Below, in pieces: positions 16,914 to 25,976 of a stretch of DNA of 63,051 nucleotides. The position numbers and the translations under genes were made by a program. The DNA comes from Candidatus Hodarchaeota archaeon (lineage in GTDB: Archaea; Asgardarchaeota; Heimdallarchaeia; Hodarchaeales; Hodarchaeaceae): the NCBI GenBank assembly GCA_016840035.1, contig JAEOTC010000065.1, forward strand, positions 1-63,051, given 5' to 3'. Each line of letters opens with the position of its first letter. Position 1 is the stretch's first letter. The notes under the pieces were generated by a model, which saw only the letters and a program-made list of their open reading frames with translations, had not been told where the DNA came from and did not search any database.

Positions 16914-18401
16914 ATGATAAGAATGGATTTCACTTCTTTACTCAACACTTATTGCAGAAAAATTGGAATATGGTTTTTAAGCCTCATTCCTGTTGTTTTA
17001 TCAATCTCATTAATGATTCTAGCCTTCACTCAGACAAAAGATGGATTAGATCACACTCTCAAAACCTTAGTTGCACTTCTCTATATTGTTTTGATTCTCA
17101 TTGCGATTCCTTTTTCCCTAAATGGTTTTTTAATGGAAAGAGCTTTTAACGATGAAATCAGCAGAATAATAAGTACAGGACTCCTTATTCGTGGCGTTGA
17201 AGGTTTTAGCGATGTACAAAATAAAATAAAACTATTATATCGGGCTTCGTATTCGATAACAATAAGTGTTATTATATCTTACTTAGTTTTCACCTCAGCC
17301 ACTTTTTTAACGACTAGTGAGGGGACAGATCCAAATATAACAATACTCGCACGACTTTTTATCTTCGTTGCTAGTATAGGATTGTTGGCAATCTCTAGTG
17401 GGGCATCGATATTACTACGTCTACCAAACAAATCAGCTCTTCAACCTGGAGGTCTAATGAAGTATTATTCTCCAAGAAGTTTGACCTTAAAGCTAGATAA
17501 TCTCTTGACAGATTCTATTATCCCTAGATTAGATCCAATCACTAGAATGCAAATGGATGAATGGTCATTCTCGATCTCTGAAATGATGAATCCAAATTTC
17601 AGAGTGGATCAAAGCGATCAATCAAGACTGGAGCAGGCGAGAGAGAAAATTTTCCTTCTAGTATATTTAAAGGAATATCTCCCAGAAATTGTTTCAGAAG
17701 ATGTCTTTCTTGCAGAGATGAAAGAAATCATTCAGGAAAGTAATCTAAAGCAATTTTTCAAAGGAAAAAAATCGAAAATTTCACTTAAAACGCTCATTAC
17801 AATTATTCGTGATGTACGAAGAGAAATCCCTGAAGTTTTCAAGTTAGTTCAGAGAATATTTGTCTTAGTAACTGAAAACATACATCTGCTGAGATCAAAT
17901 GATAATTATATAAGTATTGTCCATCCTAGTAGTCATGTTGGAAATATTGATCCTTTTAGAGTAACAGTATTTATGCTAAATCTACAAGATAAAAAGAAAA
18001 AAGTTAAATTACAAGTACAAACATCGATGAGCAGTCTTGATCCAGATGATGCGTCACAAACGATCCTATTAGATTCCGGTTCAATTAAGCTTCCTGAAGA
18101 GGGGGAAAAACTATCAATATCCTCATCAACTGAATCTATGGATGTCTTAAGATTAGTAACTAGCATATTGCAAATTGGAGATGCTTTGAATTTACAATTC
18201 AGACCAAATCGATTTGGAACCCATGTTTTAAACATTTCTGTTGAAGATGAGCAAGGAATGATTTCAGGTCGGTCAATAGTTGTGTCGGTATATAGAGATC
18301 CTATGTTTTATATAAAAACAATGGGAGCCAAAGCTTTAGGATATATTGGTGCTGCTGTTTCGTTTATTGGAATCGGATTAGGCGCTATAATCGGTTTTTA
18401 A
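16914..18401 (+). CDS. Membrane protein with helical core and C-terminal beta domain
   Basis: Not recognised. The 495 residues have paired N-terminal membrane helices (about 18-40 and 48-70). Two more follow (about 112-132 and 145-168), then a 150-residue helical soluble region and a beta-rich domain around residues 335-470. In that domain, FRVTVFMLNLQDKKKKVKLQVQ and FGTHVLNISVEDEQG look like an immunoglobulin/CARDB-type fold. A final hydrophobic segment (ALGYIGAAVSFIGIGLGAIIGF) anchors the C-terminus. A second ATG nine bases in (16923) is spaced better from GGATGAT and may be the true start. It is the third gene of the WD40-led run. Confidence 0.75.
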   Translation: MIRMDFTSLLNTYCRKIGIWFLSLIPVVLSISLMILAFTQTKDGLDHTLKTLVALLYIVLILIAIPFSLNGFLMERAFNDEISRIISTGLLIRGVEGFSDVQNKIKLLYRASYSITISVIISYLVFTSATFLTTSEGTDPNITILARLFIFVASIGLLAISSGASILLRLPNKSALQPGGLMKYYSPRSLTLKLDNLLTDSIIPRLDPITRMQMDEWSFSISEMMNPNFRVDQSDQSRLEQAREKIFLLVYLKEYLPEIVSEDVFLAEMKEIIQESNLKQFFKGKKSKISLKTLITIIRDVRREIPEVFKLVQRIFVLVTENIHLLRSNDNYISIVHPSSHVGNIDPFRVTVFMLNLQDKKKKVKLQVQTSMSSLDPDDASQTILLDSGSIKLPEEGEKLSISSSTESMDVLRLVTSILQIGDALNLQFRPNRFGTHVLNISVEDEQGMISGRSIVVSVYRDPMFYIKTMGAKALGYIGAAVSFIGIGLGAIIGF

Positions 18402-18433
18402 GAGAAAATTGTAACTTAATTCAGGTTCTAGGT

Positions 18434-19738
18434 ATGTCTAGTAATTTTATCCGAAGGAACTCTATTCCATCATTGTTTCTTCTATTCAGTTTAATTTTAT
18501 TAAATGGGGTAGGTGTTACCCTTCCGATTCCAAATCTAAAAATTATAGGAGAACAGCATAACTTTCCGTTAATTGGACTTGTAGAAGCTTTTTTTATTAT
18601 TTTCTCAATGATTTTCTTAATTGTTTGGGGATACTTAGTCGATAAATTTGATCGAAGACCACTATTACTGCTAGCTAATGTTATCTGGTTACTCCCAGCG
18701 ACTCTCATATTTTTCATTCCTGACTCGTTGTTTATATATGTTTCAGGACGATTAATGATGGCTATAGGGTTAGCTGCATTTTCACCCCTTTCATATTCAA
18801 TAACTGCAGATTTTGCACATTTTAAAGATAGGGGAATTATTTCTGCGGGATTAAATCTCGCATGGGTTGGATCCAGTGCAGTTGGTATAATTTTAGGGGC
18901 TATCTTCACTTCGGATTGGCATTATTCCTTTGGAGCTATCGCCCTAATCGGAGTGATACTCTTCATTGGACAATTCATGATTAAGATCCCTATTCGGGGT
19001 GTAAAAGAACCCGCATTTTCAGAGATGGTTGATTTTCAATATCCTTGGAGAATAAATGTCCAGCTTATTCCAAAAATATTTCAGAGTAGGAGCTTATATT
19101 GGTTATTGGTTCAAGGGATATTCGCATTAATACCAGGTACTGTATTTACATACTGGTTGGTTTCCTATTTAGCTTCCTCGGAAGGAATGGATATTTCAAT
19201 TGAACTTGCTAGTGCGATTGCGATTATAATTGCAAGTGGTCGTGCACCAGGATACATATTTTTCGGAAAAATGGGAGATATTTTAGCATCCAAGTCAACT
19301 AATTCCACAATTAGAGCGAAGATTGCCGGTTTCGGGATGTTTGGACAATCACTATTCTTTTTTGGGGCAATTTTTATCTTAGCTTCTACTGTAGAAAGCC
19401 AATTAATTTTTGCGGTCCTTTTCTGGATAGGTAGTTTTATTGGAGCCGCATCTGGACCCAATAGAACATCCTTACTATTTAATGTATCACTTCCTGAAGT
19501 TCGTGGAACATTAGGATCGTTGTATTCACTCACAGATCATTTGGGAGCAGCTCTTGGTGTGTTTGTATCCACATTCGTTCTGCAATTTCTGAACTATCAT
19601 ACGGTCTTTAATTTAAGCTTAATTTTTTACTTAATTGCATCTCTTTGTTGGTTTAGAAGCATTCAGTACATATCTACGGATGAAAGGAAGATCGACACAA
19701 CCTTGCAAGGAAGGGCAAGTGAGATTCTGGAAAATTAA
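18434..19738 (+). CDS. Major facilitator superfamily transporter
   Basis: A 434-residue secondary transporter with about twelve hydrophobic segments. The family loop between helices 2 and 3 appears as WGYLVDKFDRRPLL (about residues 64-77), matching GxLaDrxGrr. The second half has a similar but weaker loop, FGKMGDILASKS. GSFIGAASGPNRTSLLFNV and GTLGSLYSLTDHLGAALG resemble sugar or drug efflux subfamilies, but the substrate cannot be read from sequence. It begins 33 nt after the preceding membrane protein gene and is probably cotranscribed. The ATG at 18434 is the first start before helix 1. Confidence 0.88.
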   Translation: MSSNFIRRNSIPSLFLLFSLILLNGVGVTLPIPNLKIIGEQHNFPLIGLVEAFFIIFSMIFLIVWGYLVDKFDRRPLLLLANVIWLLPATLIFFIPDSLFIYVSGRLMMAIGLAAFSPLSYSITADFAHFKDRGIISAGLNLAWVGSSAVGIILGAIFTSDWHYSFGAIALIGVILFIGQFMIKIPIRGVKEPAFSEMVDFQYPWRINVQLIPKIFQSRSLYWLLVQGIFALIPGTVFTYWLVSYLASSEGMDISIELASAIAIIIASGRAPGYIFFGKMGDILASKSTNSTIRAKIAGFGMFGQSLFFFGAIFILASTVESQLIFAVLFWIGSFIGAASGPNRTSLLFNVSLPEVRGTLGSLYSLTDHLGAALGVFVSTFVLQFLNYHTVFNLSLIFYLIASLCWFRSIQYISTDERKIDTTLQGRASEILEN

Positions 19739-19872
19739 ACGTCTGATCCAGCTAACAAAGATCCAGGTAAATCTATACCTTCTTAGAGAATAAATTCTTG
19801 GATCCAAAAGTTTTTACCATTTATCTAACTTTGATATCCTTTGAGTATAATAACGATAAATGGTTGAATAAA

Positions 19873-21642
19873 ATGCCAAAGAACTTATACATACGTTCAT
19901 TAGGAGTAATGACGTTCTTATGGGGGCTTGTATTTGTAGTAGGGATGGTTTTAGTAGCAGTCATTTCATTTGCTGGAGTTATACCTCCTGGATCAGAGTA
20001 CCTAATAATAGTACTTCCCGTCTTGTTTGCTTTTCTGATTGTAGGATTACAGTTTTTAATCTCTCCATGGCTCATGGACTTTATAATTGGATGGGTTTAC
20101 GATGCTACTAAATATCAGGTCGATGAACTGCCTCCGCACATTAGAACGTTCCTTCATCAACAAATGGAGTTACATAACTTTTCTCTAAAGTGGGTAGCGA
20201 TCATTCACGACAACAATCCGAATGCGTTTACTTATGGTCATACAAAGAAACGTGCTCGTATGGCAATAACTGAAGGGATTCTAAATTATCTAACTGAAGA
20301 AGAACAAATAGCAGTTGTTGCTCATGAAGCTGGACATATTGTTCATCGTGATTTCATTTGGATGACAGTCGCTGCAGCCATTCCATTGGTACTATATTCT
20401 TTTTATCAGGGTTTATGGACCTACGCACGGGTAAGTACACGAAGTAGTGGTAGTGATGATTCAGCGAACGTTGGAGCTATTGCAGGGGCTGCAGCTATTG
20501 GAGCTTTTATCGCATATTGGATATCTCAATACATTGTGCTATTTTTATCACGTGTTCGTGAGTATTATGCGGATAGTTTTTCTGCAGAGGCTACAGGGCA
20601 ACCAGGTGCACTTTCTCGTGCGTTAGTGAAAATCGCATATGGAATGGTGAAGGAAGATTCTATTAATGCCGAGAAACTGAGTGATGAAAATGCCTCACCT
20701 ACCGTTCGAAAGCAAGCATCGAAGAAATCTGCTTTTACAACAGGAATGCGTTCTCTAGGTGTATTTGATGTTGCTAGTGCAAAAAACTTAGCACTCTCCT
20801 CATATGGCCGAGGTCTGAGTCTCGATAATGAGAGCGTGGCAAAAGCTGCCCAATGGGATCTATCAAACCCTTGGGGAAGATTTCTAGAATTATCATCCAC
20901 TCACCCTCTTCCAGCTAAAAGAATACTTGCTTTAAACTCAATGCAAGAAGAACGTGGTATTGAACCTGAATTCCCACAAATGGGAAAAATAAAACTTCCA
21001 GAAAGTCTTTGGGATGAATTTCTAATTGATTTGACATTATTGTACTTTGCACCTCTCCTCTTCTTACTCCTACCGATCATATTTGCCGTAGGTGCTGCGT
21101 ATGCAGGAATTAATATTAATATCGGAATCGGGGCTGGAATCTTGCTAGCTGCTTTGGTTTGGAAGCTCCGTAGACGTGAAAAATATCCTAAATTAAGGCT
21201 ATCTGATCCTGTTGTTACAGTTACTCACTGTTTGACGGATCATACAAAAAATAGCTATTATGAAGCATCTCCTCTTCGTGGAAAAGGAGCTGTATTTGAA
21301 GGGACGGTTGTTGGCCGAGGAGTACCAGGATTTTTCTTGAGTGAGGACTTAGTCATTCAAGACGAAACGGGAATTATTACTCTCGATTATAGTCCAATTC
21401 TTGGGTTCATGTCTTGGTTTTTTGCGTTGTTCCGTGCTCCAGCCCTTCGAGGGATGAAAATTAGAGCTTATGGATGGTATCATCGCTCTCCAGCGCCTAT
21501 CCTGCAGGTATGGAAAATCGTGACTGAAGAAGGAAAAACTTTTCATAACAGATGGTCAGGAGCAAATTGGGTCTTCATGTGGTTTATGATAATCATTGGA
21601 TTGATTTTAATTGCTACTGGGCTATCTGAGCTCCCAGCCTAA
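19873..21642 (+). CDS. M48 (HtpX-like) membrane metalloprotease with extra C-terminal domain
   Basis: A zinc endopeptidase of the HtpX family, which degrades membrane proteins. Two N-terminal membrane helices (residues 12-35 and 45-70) precede the HEAGH zinc site (His151, Glu152, His155, in VVAHEAGHIVHRDF). The third ligand is likely in REYYADSFSAE, and two more helices lie nearby. Unusually, a further membrane pair (about 380-430) and about 150 residues follow. These contain GAVFEGTVVGRGVPGFFLSEDLVIQD and GMKIRAYGWYHRSPAPILQVW, a beta-rich segment resembling an OB fold, and a last helix. A longer TTG-initiated reading frame begins at 19798, but the ATG at 19873 directly precedes the family N-terminus. 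Confidence 0.9.
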   Translation: MPKNLYIRSLGVMTFLWGLVFVVGMVLVAVISFAGVIPPGSEYLIIVLPVLFAFLIVGLQFLISPWLMDFIIGWVYDATKYQVDELPPHIRTFLHQQMELHNFSLKWVAIIHDNNPNAFTYGHTKKRARMAITEGILNYLTEEEQIAVVAHEAGHIVHRDFIWMTVAAAIPLVLYSFYQGLWTYARVSTRSSGSDDSANVGAIAGAAAIGAFIAYWISQYIVLFLSRVREYYADSFSAEATGQPGALSRALVKIAYGMVKEDSINAEKLSDENASPTVRKQASKKSAFTTGMRSLGVFDVASAKNLALSSYGRGLSLDNESVAKAAQWDLSNPWGRFLELSSTHPLPAKRILALNSMQEERGIEPEFPQMGKIKLPESLWDEFLIDLTLLYFAPLLFLLLPIIFAVGAAYAGININIGIGAGILLAALVWKLRRREKYPKLRLSDPVVTVTHCLTDHTKNSYYEASPLRGKGAVFEGTVVGRGVPGFFLSEDLVIQDETGIITLDYSPILGFMSWFFALFRAPALRGMKIRAYGWYHRSPAPILQVWKIVTEEGKTFHNRWSGANWVFMWFMIIIGLILIATGLSELPA

Positions 21643-21664
21643 CCCCTTCTTCTTCTTTCTTTTT

Positions 21665-22507
21665 TCAGGGTTCCTTTGTTAATAAACCCACAAATTCTCT
21701 ATAATTTCTTTGTGCTCGTAGTTCTTCTAAATTTAGAATCTTCCAAATTATTCCTTTACTCCCAGAATCAATCTTATTCAACATATTCTGACATTGGGGT
21801 TCTTCATTTGTAAATTTTTGTGACGGGTCAGCTATACAGGAGGCTCCAGTGCTCCAATATGGATCCGAGAGTATAGCTCTATTCGTATCACTGACAATAA
21901 TAGCCATTGCTCCCTCTTTTGCTCGAATAAATGCTAGATTATGCCATATATATTGCCCATAATTGGTATATATACTTTCCGGGACAACTGTTAATGCTGG
22001 GACAAATAAAATATCGATTTCTTCAGATATTAATTCTTGTATAAGATTCAGATTCCAGAGATCATTACAGATGCGAATTCCAGCACGGAAATTTCCTATT
22101 TTCCAAGTGAAAAGAGCATTACCAGGGAAGATATCTTGCGTTTTTTCATAACCAAAAAGTCTGATTTTGTCGTATTTTCCCACTATTTTTCCTTCTGGAT
22201 TGAAAATTAATGAACGATTAAAATTGTGATCGTTTTCTTGTACGAGGAAGCTCCCTCCAATGACCCACGCCGAATATTTTAATGCAGTGTTCTTTAGGAA
22301 TTCCTTGGAGTCGATAAATGACTTCTTAGATGAACTGTTGATTCTTAGCCCATTCCAGTATTCAGGAAAACATATTACATCAATACAGTCTAGTTGATCT
22401 AATCTTTCTTGAAATAACCTTTTGTATTCCTGAATATTTTTCTCTAAGTTATGGAGCGTTATATTAGGCTGTAAAGAAACAACTGATAGTTCCTTTTCTA
22501 ACGTCAT
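21665..22507 (-). CDS. Carbon-nitrogen hydrolase (nitrilase superfamily)
   Basis: Hydrolyses a C-N bond of an amide or nitrile with a Glu-Lys-Cys triad. All three are visible: Glu49 in VICFPEYWNG, Lys114 in GKYDKIRLF and Cys147 in GIRICNDLWN. The 280 residues are normal for a stand-alone member. The substrate cannot be told from the sequence. Its ATG overlaps the stop of the upstream Fe-S protein gene by 4 nt (ATGA type), so the two are translationally coupled and probably work in one pathway. It converges on the M48 protease gene 22 nt away. Confidence 0.9.
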   Translation of the reverse strand: MTLEKELSVVSLQPNITLHNLEKNIQEYKRLFQERLDQLDCIDVICFPEYWNGLRINSSSKKSFIDSKEFLKNTALKYSAWVIGGSFLVQENDHNFNRSLIFNPEGKIVGKYDKIRLFGYEKTQDIFPGNALFTWKIGNFRAGIRICNDLWNLNLIQELISEEIDILFVPALTVVPESIYTNYGQYIWHNLAFIRAKEGAMAIIVSDTNRAILSDPYWSTGASCIADPSQKFTNEEPQCQNMLNKIDSGSKGIIWKILNLEELRAQRNYREFVGLLTKEP

Positions 22508-23676
22508 GTATTATTCGTCCGGTCTAACACCAGTTCTGCAATATCGATAGTTTTAATCTCTAACCCTTGCATTTTTATATTCTCATCGATGTTTAAAAGA
22601 CATGAAGGGCAGGCATTAACACAAATATCAACTTCTTGTTCTACTATTTGAGTGATCAATCGGTTTGCAATGTCATTTGCGACTTCAGGGTGGTTTACCT
22701 TAATTAACCCTCCAGATCCACAACATAAAGCTTTATCCCTATTGTTAATCAATTCTCTATTCTCAATACCTGGTAGACTTAACAATAATTCTCGTGCGAC
22801 ATCGTACACACCAGAGTGTCTGCCTAGCTCACATGGATCTTTGTAAGTTACCTTAAATGGAGAATCATTTGATAGATTAATCTTTTTAGCTTTAATCAGG
22901 TCTTTCATATATTTCATATGTGAAATAACATTGAAAGGAAGATCTTTTCCAGTTAATTGAGGATATTCTTCAGTAAAGACTCGATAACAACCCGCACATG
23001 ATATAATTAAATCTTTGATTCCGAGTCGTTGAATCTCTGAAATATTATGCTCTGCAAACTCCTTAGCCTTTTCTTTCTGGCCTCCCAATAAATATGGATT
23101 ACCACAGCAGTATTCACTAGGGGAAAAAATACTAATCTTTTCATTAGCCATTTTTGCCAGTTTTAAAACTGCTGTTGGACCACGTCCAGCTCTACCAGAA
23201 TATGAATACACACATCCAAGAAAAAATCCTGTTTCATGATGGAGGTTGACCCACTCATCATAAAGCTCCTCAATATCGTAACTCCAGATATCTCTATCTT
23301 CTTGGTCTAATCCATAAATATTATGTTCTTTATTCAAATTTTCAAATACTCTAATTGTGTATTTGGGTAATCGATCCTGAACGAGAGTTTTTAATTCCGA
23401 ATAGACTTTTGTAAGGGGTATATCAACAATGCAATTCTCTTGACAAGCACCACAAAAAGTACAAAGAAATAATCCATCCCTTAATGCATCTAATCCTTCC
23501 TCTGAGTCAATTAATCCTTGAGAGAGATTTCGTGCGGTTATTAGTTTCCCCCTACCAGTGACTATTTCATGAAGTGTAGAATGATATGTAGGGCAAGATG
23601 CTTGATTATTAACGCAATATGCGCAATATGCGCATATAAATAGCTCGTTATAATACTGTAAGCCTTTCAAGTTCAC
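22504..23676 (-). CDS. HdrD/GlpC-like iron-sulfur protein with two CCG domains
   Basis: A 390-residue redox subunit. The N-terminus has two ferredoxin-type clusters, CAYCAYCVNNQASCP (residues 15-29) and CTFCGACQENC (about 72-82). The rest holds two cysteine-rich CCG modules. Their ends are YCCGNPYLLGG and ISCAGCYR in the first, and ALCCGSGGLIKVNHPEV and CVNACPSCLLN in the second. This matches HdrD, GlpC and lactate/glycolate oxidase Fe-S subunits. CCG modules bind a noncubane [4Fe-4S] cluster in heterodisulfide reductase. No flavoprotein partner (GlpA, LldD or HdrA) is adjacent, so its electron donor is unknown. The start is GTG; an in-frame TAG four codons upstream rules out extension. The overlap with the nitrilase gene is 4 nt. 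Confidence 0.88.
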   Translation of the reverse strand: MNLKGLQYYNELFICAYCAYCVNNQASCPTYHSTLHEIVTGRGKLITARNLSQGLIDSEEGLDALRDGLFLCTFCGACQENCIVDIPLTKVYSELKTLVQDRLPKYTIRVFENLNKEHNIYGLDQEDRDIWSYDIEELYDEWVNLHHETGFFLGCVYSYSGRAGRGPTAVLKLAKMANEKISIFSPSEYCCGNPYLLGGQKEKAKEFAEHNISEIQRLGIKDLIISCAGCYRVFTEEYPQLTGKDLPFNVISHMKYMKDLIKAKKINLSNDSPFKVTYKDPCELGRHSGVYDVARELLLSLPGIENRELINNRDKALCCGSGGLIKVNHPEVANDIANRLITQIVEQEVDICVNACPSCLLNIDENIKMQGLEIKTIDIAELVLDRTNNT

Positions 23677-23807
23677 TTTTACTGAATCCTAGTAAGAGAA
23701 GGTTTCTTTATGTTTTTTGGATTAAGATTAGTTCTTACATGTAATAGCATAGGAATGGTTTATTTTAAGGTGTCGTAACGAGATGAATAATTTCGAAATC
23801 ATCTATT

Positions 23808-24695
23808 CTAAAATGGTACATAACCGTAGCTCATAAGAAATTCCTGTTCTTCTGGTGTAAGCGTTTGCCCCTTCTCTTTTTTCTGTAAAAGCAACTGAAT
23901 CTTCTCTTCGATTTTCCCAAAAGTTTTTTGTTGGGATTCTGTCTTTACTTTCTTCTTAACTTGGACTATCTTTGCTTTTAATGAGTCCAATTCCTCTTGT
24001 TTGGCTTGGACATCTTCCTTTAATGCTTCTACACGTTGTAAGTGGTTAACAAATTCTTGATGTGCCGTATCTTCCTCTTCTTTTAATGGACCAATTCTAG
24101 TATATAATTTCTGAATTTTCGATTGTACTTCCTTCTTTAGACTTTCTTCTTGAGAGATCTTCTTTTCAATACTAGATATTTCCTCTTGAATTTTGTCTTT
24201 TGATTTAGGGATGTCTCCAAGGTAATCAGCCACGATGGCTTCATTTCGTTTTTCCAGAAGTACAATTCGTTCCTCGATTCTCTTTATCTCATCAATGAGA
24301 AGTCCTTCTTCTTCTCTATCTAGCGAGCTAGTCTGCTGTTTAAATTCCAATTCGTATAAGTGAAATTTTAACTCTACAATGGTCAATTTTTCAAGATCTG
24401 CGTTTGAAAGAAGTTTAAATGGAGATCCTTCACTACGTTGCGCTTGGCGACGAAGAAAGTCGCGTCGTTTCTTTAATCCTTCCAGCACCTCTTTTTTTGA
24501 ATCTCTCCCATCTACTTCTGGTGTTGCTTTCAGAATTAATGCCTGTCTTTCTCCTTTAAACCGATCCCGTTGTTTCCTAAAGCGAGTGGTTAGCTTTTGT
24601 TCTTGATCTAATTCTTTCCTCAAAGTTTTGATTTGACCAATTAATTCCTTCTGCTGATCATAATATAATTTTAATTGATCGCTCGAGTCTGTCAT
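23808..24695 (-). CDS. Archaeal coiled-coil protein (COG1340-like)
   Basis: A 295-residue all-helical protein with long heptad stretches (about residues 5-60 and 110-270), rich in Lys, Glu and Gln. The C-terminus LLQKKEKGQTLTPEEQEFLMSYG is characteristic of a conserved archaeal coiled-coil family of unknown function. An apparently globular section at residues 65-115 (KKEVLEGLKKRRDFLRRQ and SNADLEKLTIVELKFHLYELEF) separates the two helical stretches. There is no signal or membrane segment. It is a single minus-strand gene with a 286-nt gap upstream, in which I see no other feature. The family name is by resemblance. Confidence 0.7.
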   Translation of the reverse strand: MTDSSDQLKLYYDQQKELIGQIKTLRKELDQEQKLTTRFRKQRDRFKGERQALILKATPEVDGRDSKKEVLEGLKKRRDFLRRQAQRSEGSPFKLLSNADLEKLTIVELKFHLYELEFKQQTSSLDREEEGLLIDEIKRIEERIVLLEKRNEAIVADYLGDIPKSKDKIQEEISSIEKKISQEESLKKEVQSKIQKLYTRIGPLKEEEDTAHQEFVNHLQRVEALKEDVQAKQEELDSLKAKIVQVKKKVKTESQQKTFGKIEEKIQLLLQKKEKGQTLTPEEQEFLMSYGYVPF

Positions 24696-24981
24696 ATAAT
24701 TATCGCCGGAATTTCAATGTTAAATCGTGATTGGAAGCCGTGGATAAACTTATGGGATCATTAGCGTTTTGAATTGATATTACTTCAAATATCTGTAATC
24801 AAATGCATCCATTTTTACAAATAAACCTAGAAATAATAGCTTATCTCTTTCTCAATGATCTTGGTTAAGGACTAGACTAACGGTTAATCTTATGAAATGG
24901 TCATCACTTTTAAAAAGAAATGAATGGTAATCTGAGATAACTCATCTAGCCTTTTTTTTCATTAATACTAGAGTTGAATTT

Positions 24982-25500
24982 ATGGATTTCTTTGAAACTA
25001 TAATCAAAAACAAGAGATATAACTCTTTTCAATCAGGAGAATCTCTTACTCAAGATCAATTAAAACAATTACTGGCATGTGCTCAGCTAGCTCCATCATT
25101 GAGTAAAATTCAGAATTTTGCTTATATCATAATCACGGATCCCAATTTAAAATCTATAATTGCGGAAAAAATAGAAAAAACTGACACTGATGTAACAAAT
25201 GCGGCTGTAATCTTTGCAATAGTAGTTGTTCAGGATGAGAACGATGATAAAAATATCGTTGATGCAATTATTGCTAGTAATCAACTCATGCTGGCTGCTA
25301 CTGCAATAAACTTAGGTACAGATCTGATAGTTGATTTTGATGATTCTATCGATGAAATACTTGGATTAAACAATGAATTGTCAATTATAGGCCTTGTTCC
25401 TATAGGTACAACCATGGACAAGGGGTACCAAGGCTTAAAACGGTCAATAAGTGACCTAGCGTTTCATAACACAATAAATTCAAAGTTTGAATTTGTTTAA
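24982..25500 (+). CDS. Nitroreductase-like flavin-fold protein
   Basis: A 172-residue member of the nitroreductase fold. The N-terminus FFETIIKNKRYNSF resembles the FMN-binding xxxRRSxRxF start. CAQLAPSLSKIQNFAYIIITDP matches the usual APSxxNxQPWxFvvv segment, and ASNQLMLAATAINLGTDLI matches the dimer helix. The final GLVPIGTT segment is the usual end. The first arginine pair is changed to KNKRYN and the tail is short, so FMN binding and activity are uncertain. It has no clear operon partner; the next reading frame starts within 150 nt. Confidence 0.75.
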   Translation: MDFFETIIKNKRYNSFQSGESLTQDQLKQLLACAQLAPSLSKIQNFAYIIITDPNLKSIIAEKIEKTDTDVTNAAVIFAIVVVQDENDDKNIVDAIIASNQLMLAATAINLGTDLIVDFDDSIDEILGLNNELSIIGLVPIGTTMDKGYQGLKRSISDLAFHNTINSKFEFV

Positions 25501-25643
25501 AACAGTAATATGAGGTTGAAACAGTTTCACAAATCCAAGAAGTATATTTCCTGATCGTAAAAATTGGAGGAAATTTCTCTTCAATCGAATCTACAATTAT
25601 TGACTCTTTAGAGGATTATCATGATGTTGTTTTTAATGAAGAT

Positions 25644-25931
25644 ATGTCAGAATGTCTTATAGGGGATTCAAGCAGGTGGAGTGAATGGTTACCTATCGTT
25701 AATAAGAGTAGATTTCAAAATATTGATAGTGCAGTTGATTATGAGAGAAAACTCTCTCGAATCGTTGTCCTGAAAGATGAAGAAAGAGCTAGACGGATTG
25801 CGCTAATTGTGGATTTAATTTTAGGAGTAGTAAAAGATTTAGAAGAGGGAGAAACTTTGATCGATCAGCATTTTCCCAAAAGAAAAAATCGACTATCTGA
25901 ATTTAGTATTACATATCCTTTTATTACATAA
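25644..25931 (+). CDS. Small protein of unknown function, possibly N-terminally truncated
   Basis: The 95-residue frame starts at an ATG with only a weak ribosome site. The same frame stays open upstream as far as 25509 without an ATG, GTG or TTG. That upstream stretch reads LIVKIGGNFSSIESTIIDSL, which resembles the first strand and glycine loop of an amino acid kinase. The visible body (RIALIVDLILGVVKDLEEGETL) is helical and charged. It could be a short real gene, or the remnant of a longer one that lost its start by mutation. It sits between the nitroreductase-like gene and the histidine kinase. Confidence 0.45.
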   Translation: MSECLIGDSSRWSEWLPIVNKSRFQNIDSAVDYERKLSRIVVLKDEERARRIALIVDLILGVVKDLEEGETLIDQHFPKRKNRLSEFSITYPFIT

Positions 25932-25976
25932 ACCTAGTATATTAGATAAAGACGAAGTCAGAGGGGTCTTACTAGT

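Noticed and set aside
24696..24981. Possible RNA gene in the gap before the nitroreductase-like gene
   Set aside because: No tRNA arms, repeat or stable hairpin was found by eye.
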